Notes: generated by a model not told the origin, from the sequence alone. DNA of 38,980 nt from Patescibacteria group bacterium (GCA_028718325.1 JAQUMB010000007.1:1-38980); one strand, 5' to 3'. Numbered from the stretch's first letter, positions 6,735 to 15,350 are shown. Program-made: numbers and translations.

Positions 6735-7358
6735 CTAGTAGATTATCTCCTTGATCGTCTTGAGAGAGCCGAAGCTCGCCTCGTCGTAGAAGCCGAGAAT
6801 CGGTCTCGCCAGCCTGACGTATTGGTTCAGGAGCTGATAGCGCTCGTAAGCGCCCGGCTCGTGGGCCTTGGCCTTCTCGACCAAGATGGGGAAGGCGGCG
6901 TCTCCCAGGTTACCCCAGGAAGCAGGACGACCCTCAACTGTGTACCAGTCGAGGAACACATCGAACTCCCTGTCCCAGATCGGCCAACTGGTGCTGGACT
7001 TGACGTTCTGGAACTGCGCCCGAAGGTCCGCCATGTCGCTTGTGCGACCGCGCCGCGCAGGCCCCTTGAGACTGGCGATTTCCTGCTTCAACTCCTTGAC
7101 AGTCGCCTTGTGGCTGGCCTTGTTGTCGGCCAGTCTCTGGATGAAGGTCTCCTTGACCCACTCGAGGTTCTCGACCTTGCCTTCCAGGTCGTAGACCTGC
7201 TGGTAGTAGCCGCCCTCGCCGTAAACGGTGTTCGCAGCGAACTGCGAGAACTTGTCGTACTTCTGGTGGCTCTCTACGAGAGCCACGCTGAGGCCAATGG
7301 CCACGACGAAGGCGACCACCAAAGCGGTGATCAGGGCGATGAACAAGCTTTTCGACAT
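6735..7358 (-). CDS. Unrecognised membrane-anchored coiled-coil protein, GC-rich gene
   Basis: About 207 residues. One N-terminal membrane helix (ALITALVVAFVVAIGLSVAL), then a polar region with a heptad-like coiled coil (about 60-95), an Arg-rich turn, and a Trp/Tyr-rich C-terminal part. I favour the second ATG (7358): the AAGGAG Shine-Dalgarno sits 8 bases before it but only 2 before the ATG at 7364. Codons are strongly biased to G or C at the third position (AAG, GAG, CTG, GCC), opposite to every neighbour. It lies on the opposite strand between ruvC and ruvA with its own promoter, leader and terminator, suggesting acquisition from a GC-rich source. I do not recognise the family. Confidence 0.75.
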   Translation of the reverse strand: MSKSLFIALITALVVAFVVAIGLSVALVESHQKYDKFSQFAANTVYGEGGYYQQVYDLEGKVENLEWVKETFIQRLADNKASHKATVKELKQEIASLKGPARRGRTSDMADLRAQFQNVKSSTSWPIWDREFDVFLDWYTVEGRPASWGNLGDAAFPILVEKAKAHEPGAYERYQLLNQYVRLARPILGFYDEASFGSLKTIKEIIY

Positions 7359-7379
7359 TTTCATCTCTCCTTAACTTGT

Positions 7380-7431
7380 TTTTCTCCAACAAGAAACACA
7401 TACATATTTACATGTTTTTTGCTGGAGAAAA
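7380..7431 (-). promoter_or_regulatory. Structured leader with competing hairpins
   Basis: In the minus-strand transcript TTTTCTCCA (7431-7423) can pair with TGGAGAAAA (7388-7380). The second arm also lies inside a local hairpin with stem CTTGTT/AACAAG (7393-7388 and 7380-7375). The two folds exclude each other and lie just upstream of the Shine-Dalgarno. Possible translational control; untested. Confidence 0.4.
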
Positions 7432-7457
7432 GGTGTATTCAAGGTACAACGTGCTAT

Positions 7458-7486
7458 ATAATATCATAAAAAGATAAAAAAGTCAA
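7458..7486 (-). promoter_or_regulatory. Strong promoter of the GC-rich gene
   Basis: On the minus strand: TTGACT (7486-7481), a 17-base spacer, TATTAT (7463-7458). The predicted start near 7451 leaves a leader of about 93 bases. Confidence 0.8.
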
Positions 7487-7518
7487 GCATATTTGTATAC
7501 TTTAAATATTATGTCATG

Positions 7519-7527
7519 TGCTAAAAT
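7519..7527 (+). promoter_or_regulatory. Extended -10 promoter of ruvA
   Basis: TGCTAAAAT, 6 bases before the ruvA ATG with no Shine-Dalgarno, so a leaderless mRNA is expected. It gives ruvAB a start independent of ruvC, which the inserted unit separates from it. Confidence 0.55.
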
Positions 7528-7533
7528 AACATT

Positions 7534-8106
7534 ATGATTGGATATTTAAGCGGCAAAGTACAACTGATACATGAAAATAATATTATCATTGATGTCAATG
7601 GAGTCGGTTACAAGGTTTCGATTGGCCCGGATTTTTTAGCAAAGCTCCATATTGATGAAAACGCTGACATGTATATTTATACTCATGTTCGTGAAGATAT
7701 CTTGGCCTTGTATGGATTTGAAAATGCTGAGGAACTAGATTTTTTTGAGCTCCTGATTGGTGTTTCAGGGATTGGTCCCAAAGCCGCTTTAGGGATATTG
7801 GCTGTCGCTCCTATGGAAAAAATTCGTTCATCGATCGTGAATCAAGACCCAACTCTGCTATCGAGTGTTTCTGGTATTGGGAAAAAAACAGCCGAGAAAG
7901 TTGTTATTGAGCTCAAAAACAAAGTTGGTGCAACCGGCAGTATTTTTGCAAATCAAGGAGATAAGGCCGAGGATGTCTATGGAGCGCTCTTGCAGCTAGG
8001 GTTCAAGCCACATGAAGCTAGTACGGCCGTAGCTGAACTACCCGATGAATGCAAAACTACGGAGGAAAGACTAAAATATTGTTTGAGCAAGTTGAACAAA
8101 GGATAA
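7534..8106 (+). CDS. ruvA: RuvA Holliday-junction binding protein
   Basis: 190 residues, normal for RuvA, which clamps the four-way junction and recruits RuvB. Domain I is the OB fold ([30 protein letters not shown]). Domain II has two helix-hairpin-helix motifs ([16 protein letters not shown] and [16 protein letters not shown]). Domain III at the C-terminus ([16 protein letters not shown]) contacts RuvB. ruvB begins one base after the stop. Confidence 0.96.
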   Translation: MIGYLSGKVQLIHENNIIIDVNGVGYKVSIGPDFLAKLHIDENADMYIYTHVREDILALYGFENAEELDFFELLIGVSGIGPKAALGILAVAPMEKIRSSIVNQDPTLLSSVSGIGKKTAEKVVIELKNKVGATGSIFANQGDKAEDVYGALLQLGFKPHEASTAVAELPDECKTTEERLKYCLSKLNKG

Positions 8107-8107
8107 T

Positions 8108-9130
8108 ATGGATTTGGATAAAGATCACATCTTAGATAGCGAAGAGTTTGTAGAAGAACAGAAATTTGAAGAAGCTTTGAGACCTTCGAAGTTTTCTGAG
8201 TATATCGGCCAAGAAAAAGCTAAGGAGGGGCTGAAAATTGCTATTGGGGCAGCAAAAACTAGAAAAGAACCGATTGATCACGTTTTGATTTATGGCCCAC
8301 CAGGACTAGGGAAAACTACTTTAGCCAACGTTATCTCACATGAAGTTAATACTAACATTCGCACAACGAGCGGACCAGCCATAGAAAGAGCCGGAGATCT
8401 TGCTTCTATTCTGACCAATCTCCAAGAAAACGATATTCTTTTTATTGATGAGATCCATCGCTTGAACCGAGTTGTCGAAGAAGTCCTCTATCCGGCGATG
8501 GAAGATTATGTTCTAGATATCGTAATAGGCAAAGGCCCGGCAGCTAGATCAATTCGTCTGGATCTACCAAAATTTACCCTGATCGGGGCAACGACCAGAA
8601 TTGGCTTGATTTCGTCACCTCTCCGAGATAGGTTCGGTCTTATTTACAACTTAGATTTTTATAACGCTGAGGAAATTGAGAAAATAGTTAATCGTTCAGC
8701 AAAAATCTTGGGAGTCAAAATCGACAAAAATGGAGCGAAAGAAATAGCCGAACGAGCGAGAAAAACACCGAGAATTGCTAATCGTTTGCTAAAAAGGGTT
8801 CGTGATTACGCTCAAGTAAAAGGAAACGGGGAAATTACCGAAGAAATTGCTAATCAATCACTTGATATGCTGGAAGTCGATAATCTTGGTTTAGATAACA
8901 CAGATCGTCGATTGCTAAAGACGATTATTAATAACTTTGATGGTGGGCCAGTTGGTTTGTCAACTCTGGCCGCGGCAACCAGCGAAGAGATTGACACAAT
9001 TGAAGATGTCTATGAGCCGTATCTTATTCGTATTGGTTTCTTGGAACGTACGCCTCGTGGTCGTAAAGTGACGAATCATGCCTACAAACATCTTGGGTAT
9101 AATGAAAAAGCTCAAGATAAGCTGCTGTAA
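8108..9130 (+). CDS. ruvB: RuvB branch-migration ATPase
   Basis: 340 residues, typical for RuvB, the hexameric AAA+ motor driving branch migration with RuvA. Seen in order: [17 protein letters not shown], Walker [26 protein letters not shown], Walker B DEIHRLNR, sensor 1 [10 protein letters not shown], arginine finger SPLRDRFG, and the winged-helix end with [12 protein letters not shown] and FLERTPRGR. Translationally coupled to ruvA and, through a TAATG overlap, to queH. Confidence 0.97.
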   Translation: MDLDKDHILDSEEFVEEQKFEEALRPSKFSEYIGQEKAKEGLKIAIGAAKTRKEPIDHVLIYGPPGLGKTTLANVISHEVNTNIRTTSGPAIERAGDLASILTNLQENDILFIDEIHRLNRVVEEVLYPAMEDYVLDIVIGKGPAARSIRLDLPKFTLIGATTRIGLISSPLRDRFGLIYNLDFYNAEEIEKIVNRSAKILGVKIDKNGAKEIAERARKTPRIANRLLKRVRDYAQVKGNGEITEEIANQSLDMLEVDNLGLDNTDRRLLKTIINNFDGGPVGLSTLAAATSEEIDTIEDVYEPYLIRIGFLERTPRGRKVTNHAYKHLGYNEKAQDKLL

Positions 9131-9660
9131 TGACAAAATTATTGTTACATACTTGTTGCGGGCCATGTTTTCTGGGTGTTTGGGAAGATGTCCAAAATAA
9201 ATTTGAGATAACCAATCTTTTTTATAATCCCAATATCCAGCCGAACGAGGAGTATGAGAAAAGATTAGAAAATTTGAAGTTAGCAGTAAAGGGGAAAAGT
9301 AAGAACATTCTTGAGTTGAGTTATGATCCGACCGAGCACTGGCAGGTAATTTATGGTATAGAGAAAGAGTTTCCGGAGAGGTGTTTGAAATGTTATGAGC
9401 TAAGGTTGAGAAAAACAGCGTTTGAGGCAAAAAAAATGAGTTTTGATGTATTTTCGACAACCCTTTTGGTCAGTCCGCATCAACAACATGAAAAATTGAA
9501 AGATATCGGTAATATAATTGCCGCAGAATATGATGTTGAATTTTACTATGCTGATTGGCGGCCATTTTTTCGTCGAGGGCAAGATGCAGCAAAATATCTT
9601 AAGCTATACCGTCAAAAATATTGTGGCTGTCAATGGTCAAAAAACGAAATACAAATGTAA
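9130..9660 (+). CDS. queH: Epoxyqueuosine reductase QueH
   Basis: 176 residues, matching QueH (formerly DUF208), the last step of queuosine synthesis, reducing epoxyqueuosine in tRNA to queuosine. All cysteine motifs are present: HTCCGPC at residues 7-13, RCLKCYELRL near 83, and YCGCQWS at the C-terminus, which bind an iron-sulfur cluster and a second metal. TTLLVSPHQ is also typical. ATG overlaps the ruvB stop by one base. queA lies at 19101, so part of the pathway is in this window. Confidence 0.93.
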   Translation: MTKLLLHTCCGPCFLGVWEDVQNKFEITNLFYNPNIQPNEEYEKRLENLKLAVKGKSKNILELSYDPTEHWQVIYGIEKEFPERCLKCYELRLRKTAFEAKKMSFDVFSTTLLVSPHQQHEKLKDIGNIIAAEYDVEFYYADWRPFFRRGQDAAKYLKLYRQKYCGCQWSKNEIQM

Positions 9661-9672
9661 TCATAACCTTGC

Positions 9673-9702
9673 TAAAATCATTAGCAACGTGCTAAGATTT
9701 TA
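9673..9702 (+). terminator. Hairpin ending the ruvB-queH transcript
   Basis: TAAAATC-A-TTAGC pairs with GCTAA-GATTTTA around the loop AACGT, giving 12 pairs with one bulged A. The U-rich part lies inside the stem and no long U-run follows, so termination may be partial. TGCTAAGAT at 9690-9698 also resembles an extended -10 for the next gene. Confidence 0.5.
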
Positions 9703-9715
9703 ACGAAGGATAAAG

Positions 9716-9934
9716 GTGGCAATCTTTTTAGTTATATATACAATCTTTCTTATCATTTGGCTGATTTGGTCGTCGATCAGTACTTATCATTTGGTTAAAT
9801 ACGGTTTACCAAATAGCAATACAAATTTTTATCTTTATGGGTATTGTTTTATCAGTGCTTTAGTTTTAACAATTTCAGTTTTATATATTGCTAAAGCTGA
9901 TTGGACGACAGTCCCGAGATTATTCAAACCATAA
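9716..9934 (+). CDS. Small two-helix membrane protein
   Basis: 72 residues starting at GTG, with GAAGGA 5 bases upstream as ribosome binding site. Two hydrophobic helices (about 2-20 and 40-60) separated by a polar loop with STYHLVKYGLPNS. The downstream gene starts 1 base after the stop, so the two are coupled and the partner is probably the bPH2 protein. Not recognised. Confidence 0.65.
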   Translation: MAIFLVIYTIFLIIWLIWSSISTYHLVKYGLPNSNTNFYLYGYCFISALVLTISVLYIAKADWTTVPRLFKP

Positions 9935-9935
9935 A

Positions 9936-10568
9936 ATGTATAAAAAATACTTTGAAGCTCAGAAAGAAGACGAAAAAGTTCTATATATTATTAGAAGACA
10001 TTGGTTTACCTTGTTTTTGCCTGCTGCAATCTCATCCCTGATGTATTTATTGGCGATTTTGGGTATCTTCCTTTTGCCTCATTTGGATCCAAGTGTTGTA
10101 AGTGGGTATTCTTACAATATATATATTCTATCTATAAGTCTTCTTTTTCTTTTTTCAACAGCTTATATCTATTCCGCAGGAGTCATATATTATTTAAATG
10201 TTATTCTAATTACAAATGAAAATATTGTGGAAATCCATCAGGTAAGGTTTTTTGCCAGAGAGGTGTCGGAACTTGGCTTTGAAAAAATCCAAGATGTCGC
10301 TTCTAAAGAAAACGGGGTTTTCCAAAGTTTATTGGACTTTGGACAGATTGAAATACAAACAGCCGGTGAAAATCGTAATTTTATATTCTCTAATATTCCA
10401 AAGCCGAGTGAATGGGTCACAAAAATTATGGACCTGGAAACTGGTTACAGTGTTGGAGGTAACGAAGCTGGCCACAAAAAAGGTTTTAAAAAAATAGAAA
10501 CAGAATTGTCCAAAAACAACGGGAGTGATAGAATTATTAAAGAACAAGTGACAGAAAAGACAGAATAA
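9936..10568 (+). CDS. bPH2-domain membrane protein (YdbS/DUF304 type)
   Basis: 210 residues from ATG 9936. After KVLYIIRRHWFTLFLP come two membrane helices (about 25-50 and 65-95), followed by a bacterial PH-like domain with YLNVILITNENIVEIHQVRFFAREVSELGFEKIQDV, the strand pattern of bPH2/DUF304. A charged tail (KKIETELSKNNG) follows. Such proteins are frequent in Patescibacteria with unknown role. The open frame extends 48 bases further upstream but overlaps the previous gene; ATG 9936 fits the family start. Confidence 0.82.
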   Translation: MYKKYFEAQKEDEKVLYIIRRHWFTLFLPAAISSLMYLLAILGIFLLPHLDPSVVSGYSYNIYILSISLLFLFSTAYIYSAGVIYYLNVILITNENIVEIHQVRFFAREVSELGFEKIQDVASKENGVFQSLLDFGQIEIQTAGENRNFIFSNIPKPSEWVTKIMDLETGYSVGGNEAGHKKGFKKIETELSKNNGSDRIIKEQVTEKTE

Positions 10569-10583
10569 ATATTTAGGGAGGGC

Positions 10584-11651
10584 ATGGACTTTAATTTTAA
10601 AACAGATCCAATCTGGAAGCCACATGACATAGTCGGAATTGACATTGGCACGCGGTCTGTTAAAGCTGTTCAGTTGAAGAAAAAAGGCAAACTGACAAAA
10701 CTAGTTGGTTACGGCAGGTTGGAGGTTCCAGAGAATTATATTATTGAAGGTATCATCAGCGAACCTGAAAAATTAGCAGGGCTTATTAAAGACTTTTTTA
10801 AAAAAATTACCTGGGGTAAGATCACAGCCACTAGAGTCAATTTGTCGATCTCGGAATCAAAAGTATTTACCAGAATTCTGACGTTACCTCACACCGACGA
10901 CAAAAGCCGATCTGATGCTGTAATTTGGGAAGCTACTCAAATAGTCCCAATGGCTATGGACGATTTGTATATTGATTGGCAATATATCGGCCCAAATAAT
11001 GAAGATCCAAAGAGTGACGACATTATTTTTGCGGCTGCACCTAAGAGTATTGTGAACTCGTATATACAATTAGCTGGTTTGCTAGGGCTAGAAATCATTA
11101 GTATTGAAACAAATTTAGGTGCGGTAGCTAGAGCTATGGTTCCAAACAAGGCTATCGGTGAGACAGTTTTGGTAGTTGACCTTGGGGCAAAAAGTACAAG
11201 TATGGCAATCTTCGATCAATATATTCGGGTTACAGGTAGTACCTTAGTCGGGGGAGAAAATTTAACAAAAAAAATTGCTGAAGTTCTGAAATTAGAAATA
11301 AATGAAGCCGAAAGACTTAAATTGAAAAAAGATGATAAAGATTTAGTCAAAGTGAGAGAAGCGATCGATGTTGAACTGACGGATATGACAAGAGAAATAG
11401 ATCGGATGATCCATTATTACTACGAAAAAATTAATAAAGAGAATATAATCTCAAAAATATTATTATGCGGCGGTACTGCAAGTCTTCCTGGGCTATCGGA
11501 ATATTTTACCGAGAAATTAGATATTACAACGGTGGTAGGCAATCCTTGGTCAAACATCTCGGTATACCCGATAAAACCTGTCCCAAGAGAAGAGGCCCCA
11601 ATTTATACAAATGCAATTGGCTTAGCTTTGTTGGGGTTCGAAAATGAATAA
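10584..11651 (+). CDS. pilM: PilM, actin-like type IV pilus inner-membrane platform protein
   Basis: 355 residues. PilM is a cytoplasmic actin-like ATPase-fold protein that binds the PilN N-terminus and links the pilus motors to the PilNO complex. Actin-fold motifs are clear: phosphate 1 GIDIGTRSVKAVQL, phosphate 2 VVDLGAKSTSMAIF, and adenosine-binding CGGTASLPGL. SIETNLGAVARA is also typical. GGGAGGGC precedes the ATG. First gene of a pilM-N-O-P operon; pilN overlaps its end by 8 bases. Confidence 0.95.
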   Translation: MDFNFKTDPIWKPHDIVGIDIGTRSVKAVQLKKKGKLTKLVGYGRLEVPENYIIEGIISEPEKLAGLIKDFFKKITWGKITATRVNLSISESKVFTRILTLPHTDDKSRSDAVIWEATQIVPMAMDDLYIDWQYIGPNNEDPKSDDIIFAAAPKSIVNSYIQLAGLLGLEIISIETNLGAVARAMVPNKAIGETVLVVDLGAKSTSMAIFDQYIRVTGSTLVGGENLTKKIAEVLKLEINEAERLKLKKDDKDLVKVREAIDVELTDMTREIDRMIHYYYEKINKENIISKILLCGGTASLPGLSEYFTEKLDITTVVGNPWSNISVYPIKPVPREEAPIYTNAIGLALLGFENE

Positions 11652-12207
11652 TTTAAATTTATTACCACCGGAAATAAAGGATGAAATAAATTATGCTAAG
11701 AAAAATGCTAAGCTTGTTAGTACCTTAACCTTGCTCTTGAGCGTTTGCATAGTCTTCTTTGCCTTCTTTTTGGTACTAATCATCATAATAAATGATCAAA
11801 AGAATATTGCTAATATTGAAAAAGAGTTTTCGACAAAATTGGTACAAGATAAAGCTTCGATGGAGCAAAAAGCTAGTGATTTATCTAAACGATTAGTCTT
11901 AGTCAAGAAACTAAAAGACAATCGAACTGATTGGGATACGATTCTTAAGAAAATAACCGAGAGTACACCCGCAGGTTTACAACTACAATCAGTTCAGATC
12001 ACAAATAATGAGAAGAACAGGGCTATCATATCAGGAATTGCACTATCAGATAGGGATATAGTGCTTTTTAAGGATCTTTTGACCGCTACGAATTATTTTA
12101 AATACGTTGACATCGAGAGTATAACAGAGAATGGCAAAGCGGCAAGTGGAGCTGATCAAAAAGTTTTCGTGCTCTCGTTTACTCTAAGCGGAGGGAAGGT
12201 TAACTAA
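11644..12207 (+). CDS. pilN: PilN-like type IV pilus assembly protein
   Basis: 187 residues. The N-terminus MNNLNLLPPEIKDE is the conserved PilN motif that docks into PilM. One membrane helix (about 26-50), a coiled coil (55-95), and a ferredoxin-like C-terminal domain (ESTPAGLQLQSVQITNN and following). Known role: forms a heterodimer with PilO in the periplasm-facing assembly platform. Overlaps pilM by 8 bases and pilO by one. Confidence 0.92.
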   Translation: MNNLNLLPPEIKDEINYAKKNAKLVSTLTLLLSVCIVFFAFFLVLIIIINDQKNIANIEKEFSTKLVQDKASMEQKASDLSKRLVLVKKLKDNRTDWDTILKKITESTPAGLQLQSVQITNNEKNRAIISGIALSDRDIVLFKDLLTATNYFKYVDIESITENGKAASGADQKVFVLSFTLSGGKVN

Positions 12208-12791
12208 TGAACAGTAGTGCAAAAAAAGTACATTCTCTATTGATAGCTTTCCTAATACTCTCAGGACTATTGGCTCTGGGGCTATTTATTGCAGGGTGGT
12301 ACTATGTATACGGAGTTAGCTCAAACATGAGCAAAATTAGAACTGAGTCTATATATCTAAATAAGCAGGCAGACCAACTAAGTAATCTAGAAATAAAGTA
12401 TCGGAAAATAGCCGTAAATGAAAACATGATTTATGAAAGTATCCCAAAGGACAAGGCTGTCTCGAGTTTTATTGCTGATGTGGAATTAGTCGCTCAAAAA
12501 AATGCATTAAAGACGATTGAGAGTGTAGTGGGTAACCAAAAGGCGGGTGGAAAGGTTGTTAACCCTGACCTAAGCCAGTTAATCACAAAAGGTGATTACT
12601 ATGAACTGCCAATCAAATTTACTTTTAGTGGTAGCTACAATAATTTTACGGCACTTGTATCAGACATTACGAAGTTGAGAAGAATCTCTAGTATCAGCGG
12701 CCTGGATATTAAAAAGGACAATGCAAACACAAATGGGTTAACAGATAACGTAATAGCAAGTATTAACTTGTCAATTTATATTAAAAAATGA
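12207..12791 (+). CDS. pilO: PilO-like type IV pilus assembly protein
   Basis: 194 residues: short cytoplasmic N-terminus, a membrane helix (about 11-35), a coiled coil with YLNKQADQLSNLEIKYRKI, and a C-terminal domain with YYELPIKFTFSGSYNNFTALVSDI, matching the PilO ferredoxin-like fold. Partner of PilN. TAATG junction with pilN and ATGA junction with the next gene. Confidence 0.88.
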   Translation: MNSSAKKVHSLLIAFLILSGLLALGLFIAGWYYVYGVSSNMSKIRTESIYLNKQADQLSNLEIKYRKIAVNENMIYESIPKDKAVSSFIADVELVAQKNALKTIESVVGNQKAGGKVVNPDLSQLITKGDYYELPIKFTFSGSYNNFTALVSDITKLRRISSISGLDIKKDNANTNGLTDNVIASINLSIYIKK

Positions 12792-13069
12792 AAAAAAGAA
12801 TACCTATTAACAAAATAACGGACCTAGTAAAAAAGCATAAAGATCTTTTTATTGGTGTTTTGCTGTGTGTCTTTTTCGCCGGAATGGCATATGCTTCGTA
12901 TTTGGCTATTAACCCTAGTTCAAACGTTGATGCTGTCAAAAAAGGGGAAGAACAACTGCAAAATCTAAATATCAATATTGATGAGAAGACGATTAAAGAA
13001 CTAAAAGATGAAAAAGCTCCAACTGTTATCAATGGTGCAGCTGGAAGAAACCCTTTTACTCCGCTTTAA
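12788..13069 (+). CDS. Short PilP-like protein
   Basis: 93 residues: basic start, one membrane helix (about 19-38), a polar linker, and an end in AAGRNPFTPL. In standard PilP a G-R-D/N-PF motif follows the linker and leads into a beta domain that contacts the outer-membrane secretin. Here the protein stops at that motif, so the secretin-binding domain is missing. That is sensible for a cell without an outer-membrane secretin. Assignment rests on position after pilO and the final motif. Confidence 0.65.
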   Translation: MKKRIPINKITDLVKKHKDLFIGVLLCVFFAGMAYASYLAINPSSNVDAVKKGEEQLQNLNINIDEKTIKELKDEKAPTVINGAAGRNPFTPL

Positions 13070-13078
13070 TAACAAGTA

Positions 13079-14368
13079 TTAATCTAAAGCTTGCCATTCA
13101 GTTGTAGTCCAATTACCGGCTGGACCGCTGGCAAGACTACTGTTAGCCATACCACTGTCGTAGTCTACTATTCCATTCTCCTGGACCAGCAGTCCAGAAC
13201 AAGCAAGTGCGCGGGCAAGTGCATTTTGTTTAAGGGCTATCGAGCCAAAAGGAGAATAGTAAACGCCCCCAATAGAATTTTGTTCTATTGTGATAGCTGG
13301 CCAAAGCCTCCAAAAATTCTCAAATGGAGGTGGCGGTTGTTGAGTAGAAAATAACATTATATAACTAGGAGTTTTGGGATTATTAGGGTCAATACCGCTG
13401 ATGGTTGATCTTTGGTTGACATATATTCTTCCGGAATTGAAATCAGTTCTATCTGTTTTATGATCAGCAATAATCACTCCGCTATTTGTTCCGTACAAAG
13501 GATCCAAATAAATTTGCGCGTTATTGCCGATCGTAATATTCCCTGTCACCCAGAGCGTCCCCGTGACTTTAAGACTAGCGTTGTTGTTGATTACCAAGTT
13601 CCCATCAATTTTTTTTGGGCCGAGCTGATTATTATTCCCAGAAATAGTCGTATTTCCTTGAGCTCCACCGACAAGAGCATCATTTTCCCAGCCATCAATT
13701 GTTGGATTTAAATCAGCGTCTTTAATCGGCATTTCTTGATAGGGTGGATTAACCATGGTATATTTTGTGCCTTTTACAATAGCGTTAATTATAAAAAATG
13801 CTCGAGCGTCACCGCTGATAGTCCCATTTGTAATTGAACTGAACAGAAAGCTTGAAGCATGGCTAGTGGCAGCTCCAGTTATCTTAGTGTTGCTTGAAGC
13901 ATTTATAATTGGTCCATTAGAAAAGATACTGCCCTTAATAGTGGCGTTATTATCCAAATATGTCCCTAAGTTATCAACCTGGATGCCATATTTAAACGAT
14001 ATGTTGGAAGTAGAAACGACCCCATTAATCTTTATCCTAACGGTTCTTGTTGCAATCGGTTTGGCCTTCGTCGGAACATAACCAATTGAGGTTATCTGTT
14101 TACAATTTGCTCCGCAATCTGTTACGGTTGCTTCGAATTGGCCCCCAGGTAATGAACTGTCTAAAGTTGTTGTATAAGAACCGGTGTTGTTTATCGACCA
14201 TAGTGCTTTGTTTACTCCTCCTTCGGCATACGATAAAGCTGCCAGACGGTTGTAGGTTTTGGTTATCTTTACGCTAGTGGATAGAACGGCTGAGCTTAAA
14301 GCTAAGCCAATTGAAAGAAGGGCTGTTAATAATAAAACGACGGCTAGTAGCGTGTTACCCTTTTTCAT
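13079..14368 (-). CDS. PilX-like minor pilin with beta-helical passenger
   Basis: 429 residues. The N-terminus (GNTLLAVVLLLTALLSIGLALSSAVL, then AALSYAEGGVNKALW) matches the PilX/GspK-type helix of minor pilins. Residues from about 120 onward are Asn/Gly/Thr-rich short repeats such as ATIKGSIFSNGPI, TTISGNNNQLG, NLVINNNASLKVTGTLWVTGNITIGNNAQI, the pattern of a right-handed beta-helix as in polymer-forming/bactofilin-like proteins. It could sit at the pilus tip and act in adhesion. Start is an ATGA overlap with the upstream pilin. It is the last gene of the minus-strand pilus operon, converging with the pilP-like gene. Confidence 0.8.
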   Translation of the reverse strand: MKKGNTLLAVVLLLTALLSIGLALSSAVLSTSVKITKTYNRLAALSYAEGGVNKALWSINNTGSYTTTLDSSLPGGQFEATVTDCGANCKQITSIGYVPTKAKPIATRTVRIKINGVVSTSNISFKYGIQVDNLGTYLDNNATIKGSIFSNGPIINASSNTKITGAATSHASSFLFSSITNGTISGDARAFFIINAIVKGTKYTMVNPPYQEMPIKDADLNPTIDGWENDALVGGAQGNTTISGNNNQLGPKKIDGNLVINNNASLKVTGTLWVTGNITIGNNAQIYLDPLYGTNSGVIIADHKTDRTDFNSGRIYVNQRSTISGIDPNNPKTPSYIMLFSTQQPPPPFENFWRLWPAITIEQNSIGGVYYSPFGSIALKQNALARALACSGLLVQENGIVDYDSGMANSSLASGPAGNWTTTEWQALD

Positions 14369-14928
14369 AGATGATTCCTCAACCTTGCTTTACTAACCAG
14401 AGAAATTGTTCTATTTATCTTTCCGACTTGTTGGTGAGAAGATACATTTATAGTCACAAGGGTCGCAGAGACAGCGTCGGGGTCATAGATAAAATTTAAT
14501 TGTAAGGTTTTATTATCAATAACTTTATCAATATTATTTTCTCTATATCGGATGCTGGATAGTTCAGCGAATGTTATTTTGTGAATTTTGTTATTTTCGT
14601 AATAATATATGATTCTGTCGAAAAGCATCGAATTTCCTGAATATATGATTGCCTTATTGCTGTCTATAGCGGGCGTTTTTAGGATTATGGAGTTGGCCCC
14701 AGAAGCATAGGAGTCATAAGTTTCTTCGACAGATTGAGCGTTTTTTGTATCATTGGTAATTTCATCTAGGATTGTTTGGGCATTTGATTCGAGTTGTGAT
14801 TGAGCTAATTCCTCCCGAAAGGTTTTAAAGCCGATAATATACATAGTACTGATGGCAATGACGATAGTTCCCATCAAAGCAATTGCGATAAGTAATTCCA
14901 CCAAAGTCACGCCTTTTTTTAACTTCAT
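14365..14928 (-). CDS. Minor pilin, PilW/PilJ-like
   Basis: 187 residues from ATG 14928, which overlaps the previous gene as ATGA; a longer in-frame start at 14991 lies inside that gene. The prepilin signal is KKGVTLVELLIAIALMG, with cleavage after Gly and E5 retained, followed by the long hydrophobic helix. Then SNAQTILDEITNDTKNAQS, the typical start of the PilW globular region. Cleaved by a prepilin peptidase not seen here. Confidence 0.88.
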   Translation of the reverse strand: MKLKKGVTLVELLIAIALMGTIVIAISTMYIIGFKTFREELAQSQLESNAQTILDEITNDTKNAQSVEETYDSYASGANSIILKTPAIDSNKAIIYSGNSMLFDRIIYYYENNKIHKITFAELSSIRYRENNIDKVIDNKTLQLNFIYDPDAVSATLVTINVSSHQQVGKINRTISLVSKARLRNHL

Positions 14929-15323
14929 TCTGTACTCCCGTAGAGGTAGGTGTTTAGCTGGACGGTTTGCTCTTTGCCTCGGTATGTCCAAGTAACCTTG
15001 CTTGTGACAGCTGCAATTTTTTCATCACCGAGTGCCTTATTGATATATACATCACCAATTGCGCCAGGCACACCATCTACGGTAAAAGGAACATGGCTCG
15101 GACTTACCAAGGAGGAAACTTTTTGTTCTCTAAGAGTTTCTATTTCTTGGCTAGCCGCTTCGTAGGCAATTAGTTTCAATCTGGTACCGCGGTTTGAGGT
15201 AATACTGTTGAATATTAAAGGTAAAATTGCCGAAAAAATAATGGCCATGATAGATAAAGAAATTAGGAGTTCAATGTAGGTAAACCCCAATCTTCTTTTT
15301 TCATTATTAGATGTGTTTTGCAA
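14925..15323 (-). CDS. Minor pilin, PilV/GspI-like
   Basis: 132 residues. Prepilin motif RRLGFTYIELLISLSIMAIIFSAILP with E5; then YEAASQEIETLREQKV, the PilV/GspI-type continuation where residues after the helix favour A-x-x-x-IE-x-LR. With the neighbouring PilW- and PilX-like genes it would form the priming tip complex of the pilus. Confidence 0.87.
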   Translation of the reverse strand: MQNTSNNEKRRLGFTYIELLISLSIMAIIFSAILPLIFNSITSNRGTRLKLIAYEAASQEIETLREQKVSSLVSPSHVPFTVDGVPGAIGDVYINKALGDEKIAAVTSKVTWTYRGKEQTVQLNTYLYGSTE

Positions 15324-15350
15324 AACCCCTCCGAACTATATTTATTATAA

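Noticed and set aside
6729-7469. Long plus-strand open frame (246 codons) across the GC-rich unit, and another on the minus strand at 6934-7401
   Set aside because: High GC lowers stop frequency in all frames. They lack ribosome binding sites and have repetitive Leu/Val/Arg text, whereas the minus frame at 6735-7358 has promoter, Shine-Dalgarno, membrane helix and terminator.
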